A stretch of DNA of 60,000 nucleotides from Owenia fusiformis (lineage: Eukaryota; Annelida; Polychaeta; Sabellida; Oweniidae), in assembly GCA_903813345.2 (NCBI GenBank), contig CAIIXF020000011.1:16043754-16103753 (forward strand), in the 5' to 3' direction. Both the position numbers and the translations under genes were made by a program. How positions within the stretch are numbered: position 1 is the stretch's first letter; every line of letters begins with the position of its first letter. This document shows, one piece after another, positions 45,301-56,936 of the stretch. The notes under the pieces are model-generated. The model had not been told where the DNA came from, did not search any database, and was given only the letters and a program-made list of their open reading frames with translations.

Positions 45301-48300
45301 TCCAATAAACATTAACACTAACATCTCATATGCCTAATCTTGTTGACCAATAAACATTAACATTAACATCTCATATGCCTCATCTTGTTGACCAATAAAC
45401 ATTAACATCTCATATGCCTCATATTGTTGACCAATAAACATTAACATCTCATATGACTCATATTGTTGACCAATAAACATTAACATCTCATATGCCTCAT
45501 CTTGTTGACCAATAAACATTAACATCTCATATGCCTCATATTGTTGACCAATAAACATTAACATCTCATATGCCTCATATTGTTGACCAATAAACATTAA
45601 CATCTCATATGCCTCATCTTGTTGACCAATAAACATTAAGATTAACATCTCATATGCCTCATCTTGTTGACCAATAAACATGAACATTAACATCTCATAT
45701 GCCTAATCTTGTTGACCAATAAAGATAAACATCTCATATGCCTAATCTTGTTGACCAATAAACATTAACATCTCATATGACTCATCTTGTTGAACAGTAA
45801 ACATTAACATTAAAATTTCATATGCCTCATATTGTTGACCAATAAACATTAACATCTCATATGCCTAATCTTGTTGACCAATAAACATTAACATCTCATA
45901 TGCCTCATCTTGTTGACCAATTAACATTAACATCTCATATGCCTCATCTTGTTGACCAGTAAACATTAACATTAAAATTTCATATGCCTCATATTGTTGA
46001 CCAATAAACATTAACATCTCATATGCCTAATCTTGTTGACCAATAAACATTAACATCTCATATGCCTCATCTTGTAGACCAATTAACATTAACATCTCAT
46101 ATGCTTCATCTTGTTGACCAATAAACATTAACATCTCATATGCCTCATCTTGTTGACCAATAAACATTAACATCTCATATGCCTCATCTTGCTGACCAAT
46201 AAACATTTACATCTCATATGCCTAATCTTGTTGACCAATAAACATTTACAAATCATATGCTTCATCTTGTTGACCAATACACATTAACATTAACATCTCA
46301 TATGCCTAATCTTGTTGACCAATAAACATTAACATTAACATCCCATATGCCTCATCTTGTTGACAAATAAACATTAACATTAAAATCTCATATGCCTCAT
46401 CGTGTTGACCAATAAACATTAACATCTCATATGCCTCATCTTGTTGACCAATAAACATTAACATTAACATCCCATATGCCTCATCTTGTTGACAAATAAA
46501 CATTAACACTAAAATTTCATATGCCTCATCTTGTTGACAAATAAACATTAATATTAACATCTCATACGCCTCATCGTGTTGACCAATAAACATTAACACT
46601 AACATCTCATATGCCTCATATTGATGAGAAATAAATATTAATATTAACATCTCATATGCCTAATCTTGATGACCAATAAACATTAACATTAACATCCCAT
46701 ATGCCTCATCTTGTTGACCAATAAACAATAACATCTCATATGCCTAATCTTGTTGACCAATAAACATTAACATTAACATCTCATATGCCTCATATTGATG
46801 ACAAATAAATATTAATATTAACATCTCATCTGCCTAATCTTGATGACCAATAAACATTAACATTAACATCCCATATGCCTCATCTTGTTGACCAATAAAC
46901 ATTAACATCTCATATGTCTCATCTTGTTGACCAATAAACATTAACATTAACATCTCATATGCCTCATCTTGTTGATTAATTAACATTAACATTAACATCT
47001 CATATGCCTCATCTTGTTGACCAATAAACATTAACATCTCATATGCCTAATCTTGTTGACCAATAAACATTAACATTAACATCTCATATGCCTCATATTG
47101 ATGACAAATAAATATTAATATTAACATCTCATATGCCTAATCTTGATGACCAATAAACATTAACATCCCATATGCCTCATCTTGTTGACCAATAAACATT
47201 AACATCTCATATGTCTAATCTTATTGACCAATAAACATTAACATTAACATCTCATATGCCTCATCTTGTTGACCAATTAACATTAACATTAACATCTCAT
47301 ATGCCTCATCTTGTTGACCAATAAACATTAACATCTCATATGCCTAATCTTGTTGACCAATAAACATTAACATTAACATCTCATATGCCTCATCTTGTTG
47401 ACCAATAAACATTAACATTAACATCTCATATGCCTCATATTGATGACAAATAAATATTAATATTAACATCTCATATACCTAATCTTGATGACCAATTAAC
47501 ATTAACATCTCATATGCCTCATCTTGTTGACCAATAAACATTAACATCTCATATGCCTAATCTTGTTGACCAATAAACATTAACATGTCATATGCCTCAT
47601 CTTGTTTACCAATAAACATTAACATCTCATATGCCTCATCTTGTTGACCAATAAACATTAACATTAACATCTTATATGCCTCATATTGTTGACCAATAAA
47701 CATTAACATCTCATATGCCTCATATTGTTGACCAATAAACATTAACATCTCATATGCCTAATCTTGTTGACCAATAAACATTAACATCTCATATGCCTCA
47801 TCTTGTTGACCAATAAACATTAATATTAACATCTCATATGCCTCATCTTGTTGACCAATAAACATTAACATTAACATCTCATATGCCTCATATTGTTGAC
47901 CAATAAACATTAACATCTCATATGCCTAATCTTGTTGACCAATAAACATTAACATCTCATGTGCCTAATCTTGTTGACCAATAAACATTAACATTAGTAT
48001 CTCATATGCTTCATATTGTTGACCAATAAACATTAACATCTCATATGCCTCATCTTGTTGACCAATAAACATTAACATCTCATATGCCTAATCTTGTTGA
48101 CCAATTGACATTAACATTAACATCTCATATGCTTCATCTTGTTGACCAATAAACATTAACATCTCATATGCCTCATCTTGTTGACCAATAAAGATTAACA
48201 TCTCATATGCCTAATCTTGTTGACCAATAAACATTAACATCTCATATGCCTCATCTTGTTGACCAATAAACATTAATACTAAATCTCATATGCCTCATCT

Positions 48301-48395
48301 TGTTGACCAATAAACATTAACATCTCATATGCCTCATCTTGTTGACCAATAAACATTAACATTAACATCTCATATGCCTCATATTGTTGACCAAT
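42312..48395 (+). repeat. 6.1-kb minisatellite of 39- and 45-bp units, most with AATAAA
   Basis: Units of 39 bp (CATCTCATATGCCTCATCTT, then GTTGACCAATAAACATTAA) alternate with 45-bp units carrying an extra CATTAA. Roughly 140-150 units are present. Most carry CCAAT overlapping AATAAA. Because 39 and 45 are multiples of three, the minus strand has frames of up to 119 codons (MLMFIGQQDEAYE repeats), broken wherever CCTAATCTT gives a TAG. Higher-order blocks are visible: TTGTCGACC recurs 284 bp apart (43358, 43642), and ATTGATGACAAATAAAT recurs near 46794, 47094 and 47438. It starts 130 bp after the methyltransferase stop codon. Confidence 0.95.
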
Positions 48396-48849
48396 TTATT
48401 TCTTAAGTCATATCAGTTTGATAATCAGAAGATGAATAATGATGCACTGACGGATCCAGAAGCTAACAAGGGGGAGGGGGACCACATTTCAAGTCAGGAA
48501 AAATATTTTTGTGCTTGCAGGCAAAAACTTTGGGTTCCTACAACCCAAAAAGTTGTTTGTTTATTTTGCTACTGTTTAACATCAGTACACTTTAAAACAT
48601 TGTATTGACTATAAGATTGCACCATATAATCCCAAAAATATTCATAATTTTTGAGGATTATCTATGGATTAACAGTATTCAGGTATTTTTATTTTTCAAA
48701 CTTCAGAGGGCTTGGAATCATTGATGATCAACACTTTTGAATGATATAACAGCTGTTTTAAATGAGTTTCATGTTTGATAATGCTGACACCTTAATCCCC
48801 AGAATTTTCTCTTGGAGGAATTTCCCATTGTAATCGAATGATATACATA
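48396..48849. other. No gene seen
   Basis: A short AT-rich stretch between two repeat blocks. Its open frame at 48384-48608 starts inside the last minisatellite unit and has no coding features I recognise. Confidence 0.4.
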
Positions 48850-50180
48850 CTTATCCCACTGAACGAAGTTCGAGGGGGATATAGAAAAGCCATTCGTCTG
48901 TCCGTCCGTCCGTTCGTGTGTCCCGGCAATAACTCAAATACTGGTTGACGGATTTCATTCAAATTTTATAGGCTTATGCCTTATGGGTGTAGGACCTCCG
49001 CTAAAGAAGAAATTTTCAACATGGCCTCTAAATTAAAAATGGCGGCCATTTTTGGGAAAAAAACATAATCTTTGATAACTCAAATACTAGTGGATGGATT
49101 TGGTTCAAATTTTATATGCTGCTGCCTGGGTACAAAAGAGCCTTGCTCAAGAAGACATTTTCAAGATGGCCACCATCTTTCAAAATGGCGGCCATTTTTT
49201 GTAAAAAAATGTTATCTTTGATAACTAAAATACCATTAAATGGATTTGGTTCAAATTTTACATGCTGATACCTAGGGACATAGGAGCTCTGCTGGAGAAG
49301 GTAAGATGGCAGCTAAATTTCAAAATGGCCGCCATTTTTCATAAAAGACTGTAACCTTTGATAACTCAAATACCAGTTAATGGATTTGGTTCAAATTATG
49401 TATGCTGATGCCTAGAGACAAAGAAGTTCTGCTCAAGAAGACATTTTTAAGATGGCCACTTTATTTCAAAATGGCCACGGTTTTTCGTAAAAAATAGTAG
49501 TCATTGATAACTCAAATACCAGTGGATGGATTTGGTTCTAATTTTATATGCTGATGTTTAGGGGAAAAGGAGATCTGCTTCAGAAGAAATTTCAAAGGCG
49601 TCAGCTGAATTTCAAAATGGCTGCCATTTTTCATAAAAAGGTAACCTTTGATAACTCAAATACCATTGGATGGATCTACTTCAAAGTTTTTATAGTGATG
49701 CCTAGATATGAAGGAGCTCTGCTTCAAAAGAAATTTTCAAGGTGACTGCTATTCATCAAAATCTCCACCATTTTTCATTAAACATGTAATCCTAGATAAT
49801 GCAAGTACCAGTTGACAGAGTGACAGTAATCAAAAGTAGAACTTTATTTCCCAAGTTATCTTTGAATGGAGCAGATTACCATAATATTATTTGTTGAGGT
49901 GTTGTTGCCTAGAGAATTTTTGAATTTCAAAATGGCAACCACGTTTCATAAAAACATTATCTTTGATAATTCAAATACCAGTGGATGGATTTGGCTCAAA
50001 TTTTATATTGTCGCTATTTATCAAAACATGTTTTGTTCGGTGGGATTTGCTACTCCGTGGAGTTGCTGTTTTTCAAGTTCCAAGCAGATTCTGAGATAAC
50101 AGGAAAGTAAATCTTTGATACACACCTTATTGCGTGTGTATTAAAGATACAGGGGGCATGGTCCCCCTGGATCTGCTAGT
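48850..50180 (+). repeat. 145-bp-period repeat block with AAAATGGCNGCCATTTT palindromes
   Basis: The block opens with GAACGAAGTTCGAGGGGGAT and a CTGTCCGTCCGTCCG tract and ends with CATGGTCCCCCTGGATCTGC. Between them, TTTGATAACTCAAATACC recurs about every 145 bp (49073, 49219, 49359, 49504, 49649 and, decayed, 49797 and 49962). Each unit holds an AAAATGGCGGCCATTTT-like palindrome and GGATTTGGTTCAAATTTTA. The defined ends suggest a non-autonomous transposable element with an internal tandem array. Confidence 0.75.
49821..49910 (+). repeat. Stray copy of the methyltransferase 3' UTR segment
   Basis: These 90 bases (TGACAGTAATCAAAAGTAGA to TTGTTGCCT) align with 42222-42311 with about 88% identity by eye. 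They sit inside the 145-bp repeat block and contain no minisatellite units. They are either a fragment of a lost methyltransferase copy or a dispersed repeat shared by both places. Confidence 0.75.
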
Positions 50181-53100
50181 GTGATGAGTAGTACCAGTAA
50201 AAAAACATTTTAGATTACATAAAGGATCCCACCTTATACTCTTATACTCTCCCACCTTAACTTATACTCTCATTCCGACGGTCAAAACCAAGGGCGATAG
50301 AAATAATTTTTAAATAAAGATGGCATGGTAATCGATGTGTTTATCTATGTTTCTCTTGTTTCTCTTAGAAAAAGATTTTACTGGATTCTGTTGGTGCTGC
50401 CATCTTTATATCGGCCCAGAACCTATGGTCAAAACAACACCAAACTGATTAGATCTGAGATCAAACATGCAATATGCATATTTTTGAAGAAAAAAGGATG
50501 AAATATTCAACACTAGACATATTAGACACACTCAATCAAATATGATACAAAGCTTAATTTGGGATAATACTGTATTTAGGGAAAACATAGAAAACAGTAT
50601 TTGAGGTTCAGAGATCCACGTGGTGCAGGCCCATGTTTCACATGGTCTAGATGGTATCTGGTTGAAAATTCTATCAAAAATGAATGGATCATGTGATGCG
50701 ATATAAATTACATTTTGAACTGTCTGTAAACAGGTAAAGTGCTATAATCATTTTAAATTACATCAACACGAACGGAAGGGATATACAATCAATTGATGCA
50801 TATTAGTACTTTATTTATTCCTGCAAAGCACTATATTTGGAAAATACCCGTTTCCCAAGTCCCAGGGTAGTCTAAATCTTCTCTCGGGTTAGAACGGGAA
50901 AATTTACGTGTATCGGAAATCTACCTTTATCTTTTTAAATTACATTGAAATAATATGATGGATACCACCGATGTATTTCTTTATATTGCTGTAAAATACT
51001 TAACAAGGAATTGTTACTTTAATTGCCGATCTCATACTCCTTGTTAGTACCATGAGCTTTCAAGTGTTTGGAAATAGTTTGCATTTTGAAAATTGCTTAT
51101 CGTTTTTGCATTGACTTGTGACGATTTGGAACGCGTTCGGTACAATCAGAACTGTCTCTATACAGAAGTTAAAGCATCATCATGATAAACCATGACATTT
51201 CATTTCTTCTCAGCCGTGGGATGCCACCTTGACATAGGCCTAATGAGCTAGATTTGGTTTATCCTGCGCTCAGAGTCTAGTTATAAAATATAAACTACAA
51301 GCTCTCTTTTTTAAAATGTGAAGTCGAACGAATGCAAAGGGTAGATTTGGTGATCAAGGTGAGCCCAAAATTGAGGATTTTAATCTATAATTATATCACA
51401 CTTATTGACAGTTATAACTCTTCCCATCTGATGTGCTCAAAAACTTGTAAAGATGTAAACTGTACATCTCATAGTCATATAGATATCATTCTGTTTTCCC
51501 CTTTGTAAACTTTAATTCAATGAATTCATTATGTGGAAAACCTTTATTTATCTTGATGGTTCTTGTTTTTATATTGAAAATTAATAACTATGATAATGTT
51601 GACATACTTCTTTTTTCTTATTGTTTTCCAATTTATAATTTTAAACAATAATTATCATGCAAATGTCAACACTTGGTTTATTTGGGAGGGCATTGTGTTT
51701 GGTCACACTCATTAGGCTTTGTCTGCTTATGTAATCATGCAACTACAGGTAATGCCTTCCCATGATACTCATGATCAATAGAACTCTGTAAATAATTTGA
51801 TTGGTCCGTACATTTTAGGGTTAAAGAAAACATTTATTACAGTCAGTATCCCACAGTCTGAACTATTCTAAAAGGATAGTAAAGGCTGTGGATCCCACAA
51901 AATTGGTTGGACAAGTGAATCAAATAAATGTAAGGCAACTGATATGGTGTTGTTGCTTTACTTTGGATAAAGCTTTTCTAGATTGTTCTTTAAGATAGCA
52001 TATTTGTTTATCAAAATTATTTTTACTGTTGAAAATATAGGTCCTATAGGTATTTGTAGTCTTCAAAGTCTCATCTGATTTCGAGTTAAAAATAATAACC
52101 TTTATTTTAACAGTGTTGACAACAAGACGATAGTTTCTGCAAAAATCAAAGAGAGAGTCTAGTATAGATTGTGCCCCAGATTTAGAGCTGCTATTAATAC
52201 GAGATATTTTAGGGAGAAATCCTCATTCCTAATTCATTGAGACTTCAGAGTTCAATATGTCAAATTCTGAAACATGCGATTCCCACACTTCAATACTGAT
52301 GTAAGTGATGATTTGAAAAGATTACAAATCAAAAGATTTTTATTTGGCATTTCATTTTATGATAGAGGAGTATTCATAATGGTATGTAAAATATTTTACA
52401 CGAATACTCTCAATTGGTACTAAAAATATCCATTGTGCTCCATAGACTCTAAAATTAAACCTTTTTTTATTTTAAATTCCAATGCCTTGCAACAAAGAAT
52501 ACATAGTGCTCAAAATACATATTATTTCTTTCTTTGAATTGAAAATAAAAAATAATCTGTACTTAAAGTCTGAATCAGATCTATGGGGCTGACAAAGAAT
52601 GGGTATCGATATGGCGAACTTTTTGAACACACGTTTCTCTTAAAGTGTCTCACATATTCGATCAAAATTTGCCATGCAAACATTTTAGTCTACTTTACTG
52701 GCCCCCTTTGCTGTAACAAGGAACCCAAAACACATTTTTAAAAAACGTAAACATAAACCAATTAGTCACTTCACTATGAAAGTGGGGGTGTTAGCAAATG
52801 TATATTAGCAGAATACGCTGTGTGCATGGACTAACACAATGTCAGTGGTCATTTACTGTGTCAACTTAGTAACCCTTGCATATCGTGCTCACTCAAGTAT
52901 TGAATAATTTTTTTATGATCTAAATGTTTGTGGTTTATAAAAAAATGTGATATATTTTAGTTAGAAATACATTAATTAATATATTCATTCAAACAGCACT
53001 AGAATGCGGGAAGAAAGAGCAATGGTGACAAAATGCAGACAGAATTTTCCGTAAGGGTTTCAAACATTACTGGACACAATCATACATGTACTTCATGTGT

Positions 53101-53543
53101 ACTGTTATTTTTAGTGCTGTATTTATAGATATAATTTCACGTATTAAAATCATATTTTCCAGCAATGACTTCAAATCCGGAACCACACCCATATCACATT
53201 TTCTTCAATAACTCCAAACATGTGTAAACATTGACCATGTGCATATAAATTCAGATTTCAAGAGCTCTTTCCTATTCGAGTACCTCATACACCTCTGCAT
53301 GGATTTGAGTTGGATTCGCCTTTTATACGTGAGCCGACACACTCGCAAACGCTGATTGGATAAGGATTGCGAGAATCTTTAAACCAGTCATCAAAAATTT
53401 CTGAAAATCTTACAAATTGTCAATTTAATGGCCACCTTTTGAATGGTTACAATATAATTTGAAATAGATATACATACTTTCCTCTATATTGTTTTAAAAA
53501 ACACATCAAACACTTGTTTTGTTCTTGGTATCATGTTTCCAGA
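50181..53543. other. No gene seen (apart from the repeat at 51172-51360)
   Basis: AT-rich sequence between the two methyltransferase copies, with no supported exon. I looked for further methyltransferase exons here (motifs GCGTG, HHVEN, the last-exon VFVHG) and found none. Confidence 0.4.
51172..51360 (+). repeat. Dispersed repeat sharing blocks with 3.6 kb and 28.1-28.5 kb
   Basis: 51172-51223 matches 3596-3644. Further on, CAGAGTCTAGTTA, AAGCTCTCTTTT and GAATGCAAAGGGTA match the order seen at 28160, 28470 and 28503, but without the intervening promoter-like block. It ends near a donor-like AAG|GTGAGC. Confidence 0.5.
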
Positions 53544-53850
53544 GTGAAATGAAACATCTTTCCGAACCTCATTGGAACAAAACGACATAAACACAACATG
53601 TTTAGGTCTCTCAATATTGTAATTGTACAAAGGAAATTTTGGTTGATTTTAAAAGAGTGTCTTGTTAATGAAATAAAAGGTTTTCTTGATTTTTATCTAT
53701 TTTGGGGGGATTTTGTTTTAATGTTTTGAATACTTTTTTAAAATCAACCAAAAATTCCTTTGTATAACTTTAATATTGAGAGGTCTAAAAACATGTTGTA
53801 TATGCTATTTTGTTCCAACAAGGTTCGGAAAGACATTTTATTTCATTCTC
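53544..53850. repeat. Foldback element with arms of about 115 bp
   Basis: AGTGAAATGAAACATCTTTC and CCGAACCTCATTGGAACAAA (from 53543) pair with TTTGTTCCAACAAGGTTCGG and AAAGACATTTTATTTCATTC on the right (about 53811-53848). Innermost, GGTTGATTTTAAAAG pairs with TTTTAAAATCAACC. The loop is about 70 bp. It is non-coding and probably a MITE. Confidence 0.7.
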
Positions 53851-55260
53851 AAGAATTGGTAGAAAGGAGCAAAAACAATTGCACTAAAAAAACAAAAAAT
53901 GTAAACAAAAACAGTTATATAAAATATTTCTAAATAATTTTCGCATTAAATTGTTGTCAATCAGTCAACATTACATAAAATACCATTTTTTTACAGAATG
54001 TTTTCAATGATCGGTTGAAAACATTCCATTCCCTATCAACGTTCGCAGTTTTTTATTATTAATAATGACGTGAATCGTTTTGAGAAATGAAAACATTTTA
54101 GAAGAATTTGTGAACCATTATAGACTTTGTTTTGAAAAATTAGCTTTTATTAATATTATAATTAAAACATGCTGTCTAATCCTTTTTTGGACACACGATT
54201 TGACACTTGTGCAAGACTAATCCTCTCGTCTTTTATGTGAATGTACATAGTTTGTTTATAATTCTCTTTAGATATCTGGGCTTTATTTAATCTCAAAAAG
54301 TTCTTATTGTTGAGCGATTCCATCCTTGCTGCAAGGGTATTTTACAAGTATATAATTTAGGCATAAATGAAGTCCTTTGAAGAAGGTTGGAGCGATTCAC
54401 ATTCATTCATTCGTAAGGTAGGAGGGGCTTCCAATGGATTTCCAGTATACAGAATACTTAAATCTAGTTACAATATCCATCGTAAGAAAAAAGTATAAGG
54501 ACAAACTCTCAGAAACTTAGTCCACATAATATAAAGTTTGAACCACTTTGGCTTATATTGTAGTCTTACCCAACGTTATCAAAGTGTGAAAATTTTTTTA
54601 GTTCAAAAAGTGGTTTTAAGGACTTTTTGTTGGAAAAAATCGTGAATTTATTGAAAACTAGCTTTTAGAGGTCACACATATCTTTTAATGAGCTACAATT
54701 CATACCAATGCAAAGCATTCAACCTTACATGAATTATGCCGAAAAAATTTAGAAAATCGGTTCACAAATAAGCGAGAAGTGAACTTATCAGTGCATAAAG
54801 ATGGTTCAGAGAAAAATGGATTTCAAAAATCTAGTTCTCATAGAAACCAATGGTAAAATAATATCTAAAACAAAATATATTATTCCTTTTATCTTGGTTA
54901 GACTATCAACATTGTATTATTATTGAAGCATATTTAGAAAACATTGACAAAGGAAAAAAATCAATTCTTGTTTTGCCAACTGAGTGAGTCATAATGACAT
55001 CACTAATGTTGCAAAATATTTTTGATATGCTAAAACATTGAAGTAGCAAATTATATATGGCATATTATTATCAAAATAGTGTGTCCTTTGTTCAATCTTT
55101 TCATTGGTGTTAAAAAGATAATCTTTTTTTAAATATATGAAGAAATATTTGATGATGAAAAAATATCAACTTTTTTGAAAAATGAAGGGAAAGAGAAATG
55201 AAATGCTCAAAACTTTTTTTTCATTTTTCTTCAAAAATCTCTAAAATAACTTTTAAAATT

Positions 55261-55340
55261 AAAGTCATGGCAAATAGTAAATGAATGATAAAAAAATATT
55301 TTCAAAGTCATGGCAAGTAGTAAATGAACGATAAAAAAAC
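55261..55340 (+). repeat. 43-bp direct duplication
   Basis: AAAGTCATGGCAAATAGTAA at 55261 is repeated as AAAGTCATGGCAAGTAGTAA at 55304, with ATGAATGATAAAAAA against ATGAACGATAAAAAA following. Confidence 0.8.
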
Positions 55341-55770
55341 TTAAAACACACATTTGTCTTCCCTTTTCATTATATGTATGTATGTATAATTTATTTGCCT
55401 CTTAATATAAAGAGAGTTACAACCATACAAATAGTTTCGTCTGCACTTAACAATATTCTGAACTCATGCCATCCATTTTCAGTCTTATTTTGATTACCAC
55501 TCTACCACTGAAGAGCGTACCCTTTATATCTTTATAATTTTGTCACTTGTCCGTCTGTCTGTCCGTCTGCTACCAAAAGTGATATTAGTTAAGTTTATAT
55601 ATTATATGGTTTAAAACCTATGGTTGATTAAATACTGGATATGACAAATAAATACAATCAAATTATAATCTACCTACATGGTGTAGATATGCAAATGTCT
55701 GAGTGTAAGAGTAGTTGCAGTTGTATGAAATAATTTTGTTAAAAATCTTGGTTACATTGATTTTAAGTTA

Positions 55771-56259
55771 CACCCCAGTCACATTTGTCGCACGGCGGCC
55801 GCAAGTCGACCGCAGATCAATTAAATCGGTGAATTTCTGCGGCGAGCGTAGAAAAACTACGCTCGCCTTGCGGCCTCCGTACGGCGAATGCAGATTTTTA
55901 CAGGCCGCAGGGAAGGCGTAGAAATTATAACTCGGAGTTAATATTTGTTCATTTCTGAGGTCCCCGTAGAAATCAACTGGCTCAACAAGATTGAATCATT
56001 ATTTGTCAATGTTTCACGATCACTTTTCATTTGATATTACATCCTAGCACTATTCATAACATTTATAAATTGTCCCGATGTAAATAAAATGAAAAAAGTA
56101 AATATTTATCAACAGAAATTTAAAATTCACCGTGCGGCTGCCGTGGGAAATATGACTGCAAAAGTATGAGAGCGCAGAAATTCCACGGCGAGCGTAGAAA
56201 TGTTACTGGCCGCAGAAATGATAGACCGCAAGGTCGCCGTAGGAAATGTGACTGGGGTG
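55771..56259. mobile_element. PIF/Harbinger-like MITE, 489 bp, TTA target site
   Basis: CACCCCAGTCACATTT at 55771 and AAATGTGACTGGGGTG ending at 56259 are perfect 16-bp inverted ends, with TTA on both sides (55768-55770, 56260-56262). The interior is much more GC-rich than the surroundings. It holds a perfect hairpin, GGCGAGCGTAG-AAAAA-CTACGCTCGCC (55841-55867), and repeats of GGCGAGCGTAGAAA. A nominal frame at 55715-55921 starts outside the element and is not a gene. Confidence 0.75.
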
Positions 56260-56621
56260 TTACATTGATTTGCCCATTTGTCTCTCAGTCAATCAACAAC
56301 AGAGGCAGTTTTAAACCTGGGTCCCCGTAAACAGTAGTTAAATAATTTTTTTAAAAACTGCTTTTTATTTCTGTCATATCGGCCATCAATTACACGTGAG
56401 CCCTGTACCCTAGGAAACTATTTATTAGAGTCGAATTAATGATTTATTATCCCGGAGACCTTTCTTGGAGGAAAATATTATTTTGTTGAGAAATTATGTC
56501 GCTTATATGTCACTGTTTCACACCATAACATACACGCACCTGTTCCTTTATCTAGGTATCATAATTTACCGTAATTTAGAAATGATGATGAAAAAACTGT
56601 CATCTAATTCACGATTCATCT

Positions 56622-56633
56622 TCGCATGCGCGG
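56622..56633 (+). promoter_or_regulatory. NRF1-like motif upstream of methyltransferase B
   Basis: TCGCATGCGCGG contains the CGCATGCGC core of NRF1 sites. It lies 184 bp upstream of the start codon of methyltransferase copy B, in a stretch that also has inverted CCAAT-like words. This is a plausible promoter position. The equivalent position upstream of copy A shows nothing similar. Confidence 0.4.
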
Positions 56634-56816
56634 CTCCGAAATGTATTCATGATTGTTTTCGTGATTATGACTTGATTCTGATAGGCTGTGTAAATGAATA
56701 CCAGATAATACCAAATAACTAGGGGAGCTATTTATTCTGTATTGTCGTGTTAAAGGGAGAGGAAGTGTGTTTGAAATTTTTTTTCTGTTTGAGACAGGCG
56801 TTTCTATTGCTGAGAG

Positions 56817-56936
56817 ATGAGTATATATGAAGACTATGAGAAGAGGGCAGCTGTATATGATAAACACAGGGTTGCTGCAGGGGCAGATACACTCATTGGA
56901 ATCTTACTCGGACAGACGAGGAAACCACTGTCTCAG
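56817..56936 (+). CDS. Methyltransferase B, coding exon 1
   Basis: ATG at 56817 opens 40 codons (MSIYEDYEKRAAVYDKHRVA onward) ending TCAG|GTAAGC in phase 0. The peptide differs from copy A exon 1 at only two positions (Ile3 and Ala23, for Thr3 and Val23), and this copy has one clean exon rather than three. The upstream frame present in copy A is absent (GCG replaces the ATG region). It is likely the intact duplicate of the gene. Confidence 0.82.

Noticed and set aside
42434-47748. Series of minus-strand proteins with MLMFIGQQDEAYE repeats
   Set aside because: They are products of the minisatellite. Frames are ended by frequent TAG variants and there is no start, splice or conservation signal.
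42312-48395. CRISPR-like array
   Set aside because: The units are contiguous tandem repeats with no unique spacers, and the DNA is clearly animal nuclear sequence.
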